Source: Oreohelix idahoensis
Taxonomy: Eukaryota > Mollusca > Gastropoda > Stylommatophora > Oreohelicidae
Direction of reading: 5' to 3'
Assembly: GCA_024509875.1 (NCBI GenBank)
Contig: JAMPIV010019863.1
Location: 62,001-126,000, forward strand
DNA length: 64,000 bases
Shown one piece after another: positions 44,018 through 53,731 of this stretch. A program made the position numbers and the translations under genes. The notes under the pieces are model-generated. The model was given only the letters and a program-made list of their open reading frames with translations, ran no database searches and was not told where the DNA came from. Position 1 is the stretch's first letter, and each line of letters starts with the position of its first letter.

Positions 44018-45296
44018 TTTCGTTAACCATATCTAATTCATTTCTTATCTCTAGAAACTGTGTCCGATACCTTTTTTCTAGTAATGTCCATACTGTTTTT
44101 CTTGACCCGTCAAACCCAGGCCGTGCTATGATGACTTCTATTCTCTTCTTCAACTCTTCTATGTTTGGTTGTTTTGGAAAATAATATCTACGGCCTTCTT
44201 CGTCCGTTGCATGATCAAGCTCTTCCGACAAGTATCCTTCTGCATTTTCGTCGGAGTCTATTTCCTCTTCATCTGACGATGCACCGTCTGAGTAACTTGA
44301 TGATGAGTCTGAGAAGTAGTTGTTATCCTTGATCTTGACATGCCAGCGGTCAAGTTCTTCCAATACTCTCTCCACAAGTCTGCGAAGTTCATCTTGTCTT
44401 CCCGATAAGTCTGTATCAAGCTTTCTCTCTAGACATGACCGTATATTATCTAGTACTACTGTGTGAGGACTAACTCCCTCCAGTATGTCTTTTACTGCTG
44501 TCTTTAACTCCTGTTCACTTGGGTTAGCTAACTTGATAACTGTCTTCTTGTCAGAAACACTGTCGACTCTCTGTACTGCTTTTGTACACCTGCATGATGT
44601 GTCAGTGTTAAGGTCAGCATCCATTTGTGTTGCCGAAACTGCAGCTTTATTCTCTGTTTGTGTTGCTGAAACTGCAACCTTATTCTCTGTTTGTGTTGCT
44701 GAGTCCATCTGTGCTGATGCTGTATTCTCTGTCTGTGTTGCTGAGTTCATCTGTGCTGATGCTGTATTCTCTGTCTGTGTTGCTGAGTTCATCTGTGCTG
44801 ATGCTGTATTCTCTGTCTGTGTTGCCGAAATTGTAGCTGTATTCTCCGTCTGTGTTGCCGACTCTGTCGCTGTATTCTCTGTTTGTGTTGCTGAGTTCAT
44901 CTGTGCTGCTGCTGTATTCTCTGTCTGTGTTACCGACTCTATCTGTGCTGATGCTGTAACTTGCTTCAGCTCTGGAACAGGTATATGACTTTGCGCATTC
45001 AGGTCAGTTCTTTCTGGATTCTTGCATGTGACATCTTGTTTCTTATCTTGCACTTGATCTTGAATGTTACTTAGACTTGACTTTCCCATCTGAAGAAGTA
45101 ATGTCTTTATGTCTTGTAGAACACCGATTCCTTTTGACACTAGACTGTTCAGCATATCATCAGCAGTTTCTTGCTCTGGAATATTTGCAATTGTTTGATG
45201 AACTTTTCTCCACTGTTTATCTTTCTTCATCTGTTTTTGACTCCATAGCATCGACAAGAATGTACTTGGTTTAATAACTGCACTGTCATTCTTCAT
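44007..45296 (-). CDS. LTR-X ORF2: TQT-motif array plus two DEK_C-like domains
   Basis: 429 aa, ATG 45294-45296, overlapping the ORF1 stop (ATGA). Residues about 1-60 are helical (WSQKQMKKDKQWRKVHQTI). Residues about 110-225 hold eight TQTEN motifs in units such as SAQMNSATQTENTA, plus a degenerate ninth (ATQMD). A DEK_C-like domain follows at about 255-310 (SEQELKTAVKDILEGVS to DELRRLVERVLEEL), then a Ser/Asp/Glu-rich stretch (YFSDSSSSYSDGASSDEEEI) and a second DEK_C-like domain at the end (IEELKKRIEVIIARPGF to IRNELDMV). TQT is the anchor of LC8 dynein-light-chain ligands. There is no Gag, CCHC or pol motif. It may be a captured host chromatin-type gene or a novel Gag-like protein. Confidence 0.65.
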   Translation of the reverse strand: MKNDSAVIKPSTFLSMLWSQKQMKKDKQWRKVHQTIANIPEQETADDMLNSLVSKGIGVLQDIKTLLLQMGKSSLSNIQDQVQDKKQDVTCKNPERTDLNAQSHIPVPELKQVTASAQIESVTQTENTAAAQMNSATQTENTATESATQTENTATISATQTENTASAQMNSATQTENTASAQMNSATQTENTASAQMDSATQTENKVAVSATQTENKAAVSATQMDADLNTDTSCRCTKAVQRVDSVSDKKTVIKLANPSEQELKTAVKDILEGVSPHTVVLDNIRSCLERKLDTDLSGRQDELRRLVERVLEELDRWHVKIKDNNYFSDSSSSYSDGASSDEEEIDSDENAEGYLSEELDHATDEEGRRYYFPKQPNIEELKKRIEVIIARPGFDGSRKTVWTLLEKRYRTQFLEIRNELDMVNENVR

Positions 45297-45823
45297 TCTT
45301 GTTTTCCGATGTTCTTTTCTAACTCTTCAAACTTCCTCTCTAAATCTATGCAAAGTGTAGTTATTTCTTCTCCTTCCGTTATATCACTATTTCTTTCTTC
45401 AGATGTCAGCTTCTCTAATTTATCAACCATTTCAATGTTGTTCGAATCAGGTAAGTCATCTGTTTGTACTGCGACATTTGTAACTTGTTTTGATTTTATC
45501 CTGATTGGGATTAGACTCTTCTTACATCTGTCATCTGTTTGTACTGCGACATTCTCTTTCTGATGCTCTATTCTAGCAACTACAGGTTCAGTTCGTTTTT
45601 TCAAGTTTAATCTTGGTCTTCCTTCTTTGACTTTGAATGGTTGTAGCTTGATTTCAACAATCTCCTTTATTTCAATCTTATAAACTTTCGCAACCAATCC
45701 ATCGACTATTCTTATGCATGGGAAATCGACTGCATAATTCCTGCAACGTTTTAACTCTGAAGCGAAGTCTCTCAATGCTATTCTTTTCGTTCTGTTTTGT
45801 ATGGTTCTTGCGCAACTCTCCAT
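45293..45823 (-). CDS. LTR-X ORF1: basic protein with two VQTDD motifs
   Basis: 176 aa, ATG 45821-45823, the first ORF after the presumed 5' LTR and PBS. The N-terminal half is basic (RTIQNRTKRIALRDFASELKR). Two NVAVQTDD motifs (about residues 93 and 117) resemble the TQTEN motifs of ORF2 and could be LC8-type ligands (inference). The C-terminus is acidic and probably helical (CIDLERKFEELEKNIGKQE). The stop TGA overlaps the ORF2 start as ATGA, a layout that favours coupled translation. I do not recognise the family. Confidence 0.6.
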   Translation of the reverse strand: MESCARTIQNRTKRIALRDFASELKRCRNYAVDFPCIRIVDGLVAKVYKIEIKEIVEIKLQPFKVKEGRPRLNLKKRTEPVVARIEHQKENVAVQTDDRCKKSLIPIRIKSKQVTNVAVQTDDLPDSNNIEMVDKLEKLTSEERNSDITEGEEITTLCIDLERKFEELEKNIGKQE

Positions 45824-45952
45824 GTTTGAATGTCTCTTTACAATTATTTATTCTTCTCTGTGTCTTCTTGTTCTGATGGTAGTGGCTTATATAGACTGTT
45901 GTTGATGTTGTTGCTCCATCTCTCCTTGTGATGTGGCCATGTCGCTGTAGGA

Positions 45953-45970
45953 GGAGTGGTCACGGCGCCA
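45953..45970 (-). promoter_or_regulatory. Candidate primer binding site of LTR-X
   Basis: The minus strand reads TGGCGCCGTGACCACTCC, 11 bases inside the 5' LTR end (or 7 if CTTA belongs to the LTR). The TGG start and the GGCGCCG-like core look like PBS sequences; the tRNA is not identified. The related LTR at 57386 has TTGGTGCC at the equivalent place. Confidence 0.45.
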
Positions 45971-45981
45971 AATTAGTCTTA

Positions 45982-48050
45982 TGTGACCGTGCAGGTGTCA
46001 CAACTAGTTGATAGCTATAACTAGGTGACTGAGGCAGGCCTAGTTATCTATTATTTACTTTATTTCTTTCTTCCAAGTGAGATTGTTTCTCTTACTGGCT
46101 CCCTTGTTCCGCCAGAGATGATAGTTCTTGGATGAGAATAGGTTCGTCTTTTGCTCAACCCAGACCACGTTCTTCCCTCCTTGATGTTGTCTAGCGACTG
46201 ATGCGTATAGGGTGTTCTATTATTTCTATCTTTCCTAATACTCAATTCTAATATCTCTCCATTCCTTATTCTCTTCTCACATCAAAGCAACTGGAGTGAT
46301 GTGATTCAAATTCAACAAGCAACCTTTATTTACATAAGATAATGCATGATCATCCAACATAATACATCAGCTACAGTTCACAATTTCAATGTCCTCAAGT
46401 CTTCCGCTTGATTCAAACACATATCTCAAAGCTTAGTTATATATTGTTTCTCTTGTAGCCTCTTGCATTTCGTGGTATACCTAGCTTAATAAAGTTCCTT
46501 CTTTTATTTTACTATTTTGCTCATATTTTCTACAACAGTTCTTCTAAATCCTTGGAGTCATGTTCTCTCCCAATCTCACTCTAGATAGGTTTAACTCCTC
46601 TAAATGCAGCATATAAAATTCAATAGCTACACCTGAAATAAACAATGTCCAATACCAAAATGGCTTCCACCATACTTACTCTTGTATGAGAGAGCGCATG
46701 AGATGTTTCGTGAATGTCAGACTCACTTGTGGTGGCGTCTCCATACTTACTCTTATATGAGAGAGCGCTTAATAGATTTCATAATTGTCAGTGCTGTGAA
46801 CCCTTTGTTCGATACAATCTCGTTTAATGGCAATGCCTCATCTTCTTGGCATGACAGCCCATCCTGGCTATCTGATAATAAAAGTTATTATTTCTTTAGG
46901 CTTTAATATTGACCTTGACTCAATATTATCTTCTTTAGCTCGCTCCCTTAAATGCGAGCGTCGTTAGCTTGCGACAAATTTGCTGAAAGTCAAGAAAATA
47001 GTTCAAAGTTTTGTTCTTACCATTTTAAACGAAGTCCAGCACCTATCACGATCCTACTAACACCACCTATCAGCTAATCCTACAGTTGATCACACAAATT
47101 ATTAATCAATTCTAAATGTTCTCCTGAATTCCTATTTCTAAGCAATTCTAAATCTAGCTATTTCTGTAGCCCTTCTGCATACCGCAGGTTTCACATTTCT
47201 TGAGAGCTCAGCAAAACTTGACTTGCTCCGTCAACTTCTCCGGTAAGACTGATCTCTAATCGTCCTTCAATTTCCTATCTGATGGTCCAAAGTTGTTTTA
47301 GTTAATACGATTGGTCCGTTGTTCAGTTCACTCACCTATCGGCACGCTTAATTCTAAGCTGTTAGCTCCGTGAACTGTGCTACATAACTGTTTACCTCTA
47401 GTCACTATTTTCACGTGCGTTTTACTCTGCTCTGTGTTCCCTTAACTCACTAAACCTGTAAAGGGCGCTAATATTCATAGTTATTCCCCTTAGCACTTTT
47501 TACCTTAGTTTCATTAATCCTTCTATATCTCTATTAAAACTAGTCTAATATGCAAATTTGATAAACTCTAATGATATATACTTAGATTACTTTAAGGTCT
47601 AAAAAGGTTCCCTCCCTTACAAAAACCACTACATTTACATTCTTTTATCTCCCATGTTAAGAACAAATAATCTATCACTTGAATTATTCTGATTTTCTAA
47701 CCCATTTTTATATACTCTTTCATTTTGTTAACCCCAAATAACTGTTCGACTGACTTAAACTTACAGTGTATTTTACACTGTACAACCCCACGGCCTAATA
47801 TCTGGCTTTTGGCTGGGATCATGTGTCTACACACGGGAAACAGTAGTGACATTCATGTCATGAGGTACCTAGTGTGAGAACACAGAGGATCACTACAATG
47901 ACACATGTTGTCATTGGATCTTCTTGTGTTGGGACATGTGGTCTTGACCAGGGCTGGGTATGGGTGGGGCAAATGCAACCTCATGCGAGGAAAAAATATG
48001 CAAATACAAAAAAAAAAAAAAAAAAAAAAAAAATAAAAAAAAAGGTGACA
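45982..48050 (-). repeat. 5' LTR of LTR-X, with SINE-like insertion
   Basis: Homologous to 37539-39350. The repeat runs from TGTGACC (45982) to CACGG (47793), is interrupted by the poly(A)-tailed insertion, and closes with GGTGACA at 48044-48050, directly followed by copy D RT sequence. Confidence 0.83.
47794..48043 (+). mobile_element. SINE-like retroposon with poly(A) tail
   Basis: About 250 bp with no ORF, ending in a long A-rich tail (about 48008-48043), inserted in the terminal bases of the LTR-X 5' LTR. Target duplication is at most GG. The first 30 bases contain GGCTTTTGGCTGGGATCATG, which resembles the 5' part of U2 snRNA (GGCCTTTTGGCTAAGATCAA). No tRNA A or B box was identified with confidence. 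Confidence 0.6.
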
Positions 48051-48051
48051 G

Positions 48052-48909
48052 TTTGAAGAACATATATCAGCGCTATCCTTGCTGTTTAACAGACTCAGAG
48101 AAGCGGGACTAACCGCCCGCCCAACCAAATGTCAAATTCGGTGTGAACAGCTAGAGTTCCTAGGACATACTATATCCCATGGGACCATGTTTCCCGAGAC
48201 ACAAAACGTTGAGAAGCTGAGAAATGCACCGAGACCGTCCACAAAAAGGGATGTCCGGTCATTTGTATCTCTCTGTGGATTCTACCAGAGATATATAAAG
48301 GATTTTAATAGCCTCTGTGCGCCGCTTACATCGCTAACCAAGAAAGGAAACCCAGATAAAGTGACATGGTCAGCAGAATGTGAACATGCATATGCACTCT
48401 TAAAAGAGAAACTCACCACAAAACCTATTTTACAGCTTCCGGATTTAACTAGAAAATTCATCTTGCGCACAGATGCCAGTAACATTGGAATCGGGGCTAC
48501 ATTACTACAGCCAGATGACAGAAGTCCACCAAATCTATTTCCGGTCGCATATGCGAGTCGGAAGTTAAACCGAGCAGAACAAAACTATTCCACAATCGAA
48601 AAGGAATGTTTGTCCCTCGTCTGGGGAATACAAAAATTTCAAGCATACCTGAACGGAAGGAAATTTACAATCCAGAGTGATCACCAACCTCTGACCTTCC
48701 TCTCCAATTCAAAGAATTTGAATGCTAGACTGATGAGGTGGTCGCTTGTTCTACAACCTTACACGTTCCAAGTGGACTATATCCAAGGAAAACATAACGT
48801 AGGAGCGGATTTTTTAAGCCGTCATCCTATGAGGCAGGATGGAGAGCACAGACAAGTAGAGGAAAGGGTGGAAACCGGAGAGAAAAACAAAGATGAGGAA
48901 AAGGATTAA
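48052..48909 (+). CDS. RT C-terminal part and RNase H, Gypsy copy D
   Basis: This resumes the RT frame after LTR-X with EEHISALSLLFNRLREAG, then CQIRCEQLEFLGHTISHG, LCGFYQRYIKDF and the RNase H domain: LRTDASNIGIGATLLQ, TIEKECLSLVWGIQ, SDHQPLTFL and HNVGADFLSRHP. It ends at TAA 48907-48909 after DEEKD. Unlike array copies B and C, the RT-RH junction (ALLKEKLTTKPIL) is in one frame here. It is an uninterrupted 285-codon stretch but is cut off from its own start by the 10.5-kb insertion. Confidence 0.88.
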   Translation, partial: FEEHISALSLLFNRLREAGLTARPTKCQIRCEQLEFLGHTISHGTMFPETQNVEKLRNAPRPSTKRDVRSFVSLCGFYQRYIKDFNSLCAPLTSLTKKGNPDKVTWSAECEHAYALLKEKLTTKPILQLPDLTRKFILRTDASNIGIGATLLQPDDRSPPNLFPVAYASRKLNRAEQNYSTIEKECLSLVWGIQKFQAYLNGRKFTIQSDHQPLTFLSNSKNLNARLMRWSLVLQPYTFQVDYIQGKHNVGADFLSRHPMRQDGEHRQVEERVETGEKNKDEEKD

Positions 48910-48962
48910 GGAATCCCGAGCAAGAAGGCTAAGCTCTCCTGAGTACGATTGACATCACACTT

Positions 48963-48975
48963 GAGGAGGGGCTAT
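48963..48975 (+). promoter_or_regulatory. Polypurine tract of Gypsy copy D
   Basis: GAGGAGGGGCTAT directly before the 3' LTR, the expected plus-strand priming site. The same sequence precedes the LTRs in the array. Confidence 0.75.
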
Positions 48976-50238
48976 TGTGATAAACGAGCGCAAAGGCCTT
49001 TTTGCTCCATCTTTTCCTACATTTTTCATATTGTATTTTCTCCGACATTTGCTCTTTCATCCCATATTTGTTCTTTCATCGGGGGAAATAAAGTCCTTTG
49101 ATTGAGTCCACATGCCTGACATTATCGTTTGAAGCCCACATTGCATCGTGATAAATCTGGTAAAAACACATCTGGTCACCCTATCAAACATCTGGGCATG
49201 CTGTAATTTCTGTGACACCACATTGGACGCCCATATTGGCCAGGGGAAAACGTCTCATGCTGTAATGGTGTTATCTTTGGTCGGCCGCGGTTCAGACAAG
49301 CGTTGGTTTACCACATTGGACGCCCAGCTTGGCCAGGTGACTTCCAGAAATATATAATACCGCATAATCTACTAGAGTGAAGCAGTCCAGTTTTTTACCT
49401 TGTGAGGAAGAGATTAATCCCAAAAACGCCTAGCCTAATACACGTGTTTATTCAGAGTGGATGATAATTCAGTTCTGTGATTAATTGTGTTCTTAAAGGA
49501 TTTTGCGAAAGGAAAAGAAGGTTAGTAGATCTTATACTTATTAATACATTTTCTTATTTTTGTTTATTTTAACCTCACAGCTAAAATGTGCGGAAGATAA
49601 AGTTTCAAATAATTCTTGGCATAACTGATTAATAAAATCAGAAGATTTTCCTAGAAGATGATAGGATGATAGGAGGTAATTAATAGTTCATACGTCACCT
49701 TCATCATCATCACAGTCTCCCATGCGCACACACTCTCATGCACAAGATATTTAACATCATTAGAATTGAACTCAGAGAGAGAGAGAGATGAATAATGAGC
49801 AGTAGTTTAAATGCAAGTCAACCAGTGATGTTAAATGTGAAAAACTTACGAAGACTTTTGTGTGTCTTCAGTTCTGAAGTCTGAGTCTACACGCAACGTG
49901 TCTGACGTCTAACCAGAAATAAGTTATCAAAAACGGACATTTGGCTAGCAGAATTCGCCATAGGACATCTTTCATTCCTCAATTAAAAAGGAATATTGTC
50001 TCACCCACAAGTCAGAAGGTGGACGCAGCATTTTTCGTCACCATATACTGCTTGCTCACAAGTTCAATACAGAGTTATCACAAGTTCAATACAGAGTTAT
50101 CACAAGTTCAATACAGAGTCATCATAAATTCAAATCACTCGAAAGATCATTATTATCTGAAGTCAAGCAAAAGAGCTCAAAAGAGGAATCGCATATTTAT
50201 AGCAAGGGCAACACCCTCTTAAGCGCATTCTATAAAGC

Positions 50239-50316
<78 letters not shown>

Positions 50317-51196
50317 GAATCACGACTACATATGCAAGGTTATGAGTCTACATATCACTACTGATTCGTAAAGATATCCAGTCTGGCCAGTACCCTCGGG
50401 AGATTAGACAACAGACCTTTTGTTCATATGACAGCTATTAACTGTTGATCAACACTACAGAGATATACTCAAACAGTGAAGGAATATACTTAGATATCTC
50501 GTCAGCGTTCTCCGTACGACAACAGTATTCACCAGAACGTCCTCAGCTTAGAGATACCCCCCTCGACATAACGTATAACAACTTGGGACATTTTATGCAT
50601 GCATGTGAATCCTCATATCTAGGAGAAGCATTTAGAGACACATGGACTGTGTAGAGTACTCACCATTTTAGTAACACGTATCATATCACATCATCATTTC
50701 ACTTTACACCAGTTCATTCTTAATTAACTATTACTTAATTAACTGCAATATTATTATCTCATCTGTGTGTTTTGTGTGAATCGTCTTTCACCATCATCAC
50801 GTTTTAACCATTACTAACCCTATATGTGTGGATATTTCAGTAATAAACCCAACGATCGTTTGATCATTATCTAGTTTGTTAATGTATCACTCGTGCTGTC
50901 GGTGTTACATATTCACCTATAGGAACCTTTCTCTACTCAGATGAGGTTGGGGGCTTTTTCTTTACGGGATCTAAGGGCAGAAGCTAAGGTCGTGGGGAAA
51001 CAGAACTCTTTCCATAATTAATTAGAAAACACTGTCTAGTGGAAAGCATTCGCATTCCTGTCTTCTTGTCCCTATCTCGAATAGGTCTTTTTTCTTTCTT
51101 AACGAGCCAATTTCTAGAGACCTTATATCTAATATCTCATAGACTATTCCTGGCAAAAACTACTGTCGTAGTTGCCCCATGACTCACCACACGACA
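48976..51196 (+). repeat. 3' LTR of Gypsy copy D
   Basis: 2221 bp, TGTGATAAACG to CACGACA. Very similar to the 5' LTR; the main difference is a (TA)n expansion at 50243-50313. Also contains the three 21-22 bp tandem repeats (50056-50127). Confidence 0.9.
50243..50313. repeat. (TA)n microsatellite in 3' LTR of copy D
   Basis: About 71 bases of TA repeat; the 5' LTR has about 13 at the same site, right after the candidate TATA box. Confidence 0.9.
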
Positions 51197-52213
51197 GATG
51201 TGTTGATGTGAATGTGCTAGTAGTGCAATGTCATCTGCATATTCCAGATCTTCCAATGTAGAAAATATTGTCCATCTTATTCCTCTTGGACTGCCCTCTG
51301 TTGTCTGGCGCATCACCCAGTCTATGACTGTTAAAAATAGAGTGGTTGATAAGGGGCATCCCTGTCGTACTCCTTTCTTCACCTCAAAGGTTAGGTTGCT
51401 CTGCCCAACAATGCACGTAAAGTTTGCATAGAGGCTTTTTATGATTGACACTATGCAGCTTGGAATTCCATAAGCCCTCAGTATTTTCCATAAACTGTCC
51501 CTATGTATGCTGTCAAAAGCCTTTTCAAAATCAAAGAAATTAATGTAAAGCTGTCTTTGCCATTCTGAGCACTGCTCTATAATGTTCCTGAGAGTGAATA
51601 TATGATCTACACATCTCCTGTTCTTTCTAAATCCTGCTTGTTCTTTCCTCAGTTTGTGGTCTACTGCCTTTGAAATTCTCTGTATAATTATCCTGCCTAG
51701 TATTTTGCTGGGAACTGAGAGAAGAATGATTCCTCTCCAATTATTGCAGTCTGCAAGATCTCCCTTCTTGGGCAATTTGACAATTATTCCTTTGTTCCAC
51801 TCTGATGGTGTTGTCCCCGTTTTCCAGACTTGTGCAAATAGTGGTTCTAATAGTTCTGCTGCTAGCTCAGGGTCTGTTTTAAATAGCTCTGCATTTAAGT
51901 TATCATGGCCCGGAGCTTTGCCGTTCTTTAACCCTTTGATTTCTGTGATGATTTCTTCTTTTCGTGGAATGTCTGTATTCACATCTAGATCGTTTTCAGC
52001 TTCAGGAACATTCAATTGTGTCTCTGGTGGTTCCTTGTTCAGAGTTTCTCTGAAGTGCTCTGCCCATCTTGTTTCTTGTCCCTCTGCTGTCGTGATGAGA
52101 TTACCTTGCTTATCTCTTACTAATGTAATATTGTTTGCACCTCGTTTTCCGCTGATGAATTTAGTTATTTTGTATACTGTGCTTTGTTCATTTCTCAGGG
52201 TTGCCTCCTCTGC
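51197..52213 (-). pseudogene. LINE-B reverse transcriptase, palm part
   Basis: The frame continues from the endonuclease part after TAG 52214-52216. Motifs: NGKAPGHDNLNAELFKT, IILLSVPSKILGRIII, EEQAGF-like EQAGFRKNRRCVDHIF, FFDFEKAFDSIHRDSLW, VKKGVRQGCPLSTTLF and the active site LEYADDIALLAHSHQH. It is cut at 51197 by Gypsy copy D; the last 20 codons of the open frame beyond this point come from the LTR. Confidence 0.9.
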
Positions 52214-53484
52214 CTATCTTGCAAGATTGTCTAGGAAATTCCTTTTGTTGGCTCGGGTTTGGCGTTTAACTTCCTTGTCCAGCTGACTGTACTGTTCGCT
52301 ATATAGTTGCTTTAACCTGGGGGACTTCGCTTCTGTTTTCGTTCTTTTCATTTCCTTTCTCATCGTTATGGTGTTTAAAGTTTCTGGTGTTATCCAGTCT
52401 TGCTTTTTCCTTTCCTGGAATCCCAAGCATGATTTGCTGCTTTCTTTGTATATTGTTGAAATGGTGTTGAAATTCTGGTCTATATCATCAGTCAATGTCT
52501 TTTCCTGACTTTTGGCAAATTGATATCGTTTCTTTATGTCGGCCGCAAAAGCTTTTCTGGTAAGGGAGTCCTTCAATTTGCTGATGTCAAACCTTTTCTG
52601 TGTAGTTACAGTTGGTCCAGCCCTTCTTAGTTGCACTTTCAGTTTTGCTACTACTAAATGGTGATCACTTCCCACATCTGCACCTCTTCTTACCTTCACA
52701 TCTTGTAATGCATGTCTCCATCTACCGTTAACCATGATGTGGTCTATCTGGTTTCTGTCCCGACCATTTGGTGATTCCCATGTTAATTTGTGAATTTCTT
52801 TATGTGGGAAGAGTGTTCCTCCAATGACCAGGTTATTAATGCTACAGAAACTTATTAGTTTATCCCCATTTTCGTTTGCTGTTCGCTGCCGCATTTCCCC
52901 ATTGTTCTTTCATTATATGTATTGTGTGTACCAACTTTCGCATTGAGGTCTCCTGTTACTATAACAAGATCATATCTAGGTGTGTCTTCCATTTCTTTCT
53001 GCAGTTGTTGATAGAATTCATCCTTGACCTCTTCATCGCTCTCATTCGTTGGTGCGTAGCATTGTATTATTGTAGTGTTGGTGAATCTCCCTCTCAATCT
53101 TAATCTTATCAGTCTGTTGTTGATGGGTTTCCATTCCAGTAATGTCCTTTCTATTCCTTTCTGTAGAATAATGGCTACGCCTTCATTGTATTGTCCATCC
53201 TCTCTTCCGGAGTAAAGTACTGTTTCTCCTGTTGCTGTTTTAACTTTTCCTGCCCCTGTCCATCTGCTCTCGCTTATCCCTAGAATGTGTAACCTATAGT
53301 TTCTCATTTCTGCAGTGACCTGTCTTAGTTTACCTGTCTCGTACATTGTCCTGACATTCCAAAAACCTATTCTTGTATCCTGTTTTGCGGCCAGGACATC
53401 CGTTTTCATGTCAGTGGCTTCCTTTCGGCTTTCACCACTGACAGTCATACGAGCCACAGACTCCGAATGTCCATCCCGCAGCAA
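52214..53484 (-). pseudogene. LINE-B APE-type endonuclease
   Basis: Frame 53484-52855 holds the endonuclease N-terminus: TRIGFWNVRTMYETGKLRQ, ILGISESRWTGAGK, GVAIIL, IIQCYAPTNE and DLVIVTGDLNAKVG. A frameshift near 52890 moves to frame 52894-52214 with DRNQIDHIMVNGRW and VGSDHHLVVAKL (catalytic Asp-His). The translated part probably starts at the internal Met of TDMKTDVLAAKQD, about residue 26 of the open frame. It ends at TAG 52214-52216, where a Gln codon is expected from the family. Target-nicking enzyme of the LINE; inactive here. Confidence 0.9.
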
Positions 53485-53731
53485 AGTTTGTTCATTTATT
53501 ATTGTTTCCGTAACTTCATTGTTTTTTTACACAGACAGGGGTGTCAGCCCTGTGCTAAAACCCCCAACCTGGAGGACCAGGGTACCAGCTTTTGTCTGAC
53601 CCCTACCCACACAGACCAGTCCAGCTTGGTTGAACCTACCAGGAGTAAAACTCCCACTGGCATAGCTCTGGGGATTGTCAGGGTACGCAAGCTGCCATAC
53701 CGCTACAAGGTATAGGTACCATTGATGGCAG
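53485..53731 (-). other. LINE-B 5' UTR
   Basis: About 250 bp between the element's 5' end (CTGCCATCAATGG, next to the target duplication) and the endonuclease frame. No ORF beyond short frames. Confidence 0.65.

Larger units (their letters stand above)
37539..48050 (-). mobile_element. LTR-X: pol-less LTR element with DEK_C-like ORFs, inserted in RT of copy D
   Basis: Two nearly identical 1.8-kb repeats in direct orientation (37539-39350 and 45982-48050, the latter enlarged by a SINE-like insertion) flank about 6.6 kb. Their ends are TG...CA and share a 10-base inverted terminus (TGTCACCGTG / TGTGACCGTG). Minus orientation is chosen because all ORFs and a PBS-like sequence (45953-45970) read that way. 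I find no protease, integrase, RT or RNase H motif on either strand, so it would be non-autonomous. Removing 37535-48050 restores the copy D sequence exactly, without a visible target duplication. Confidence 0.82.
31272..51196 (+). mobile_element. Gmr1-type Gypsy retrotransposon copy D, complete ends, split by LTR-X
   Basis: 5' LTR 31272-33439, PBS 33442-33459, gag-protease-integrase-RT from about 33967 to 37534, then the LTR-X insertion, then RT end and RNase H 48052-48909, polypurine tract 48963-48975 and 3' LTR 48976-51196. It is flanked by 5-bp duplications GATGT inside LINE-B. Without LTR-X it is about 9.4 kb. Same family as the minus-strand array but opposite orientation, with a better PBS and TATA-like sequence. 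Confidence 0.92.
30541..53731 (-). mobile_element. LINE-B: full-length RTE-sized LINE, split by Gypsy copy D
   Basis: The two pieces are 53731-51197 (5' UTR, endonuclease, RT palm) and 31271-30541 (RT end, 3' UTR). They are separated by the 19.9-kb Gypsy copy D and bounded by a 12-bp target duplication. Without the insertion it is about 3.26 kb, close to the length of RTE-clade LINEs. The reading frame across the insertion point is continuous (LLAHSHQHI before, QEKTDRLNKF after). Clade assignment to RTE is likely from size, the single ORF and the RIGFWNVRTMYETGK motif, but is not proven by phylogeny. Confidence 0.9.

Noticed and set aside
44485..44988. Plus-strand ORF with FSVCVAE repeats
   Set aside because: Antisense shadow of the TQTEN repeat array in ORF2.
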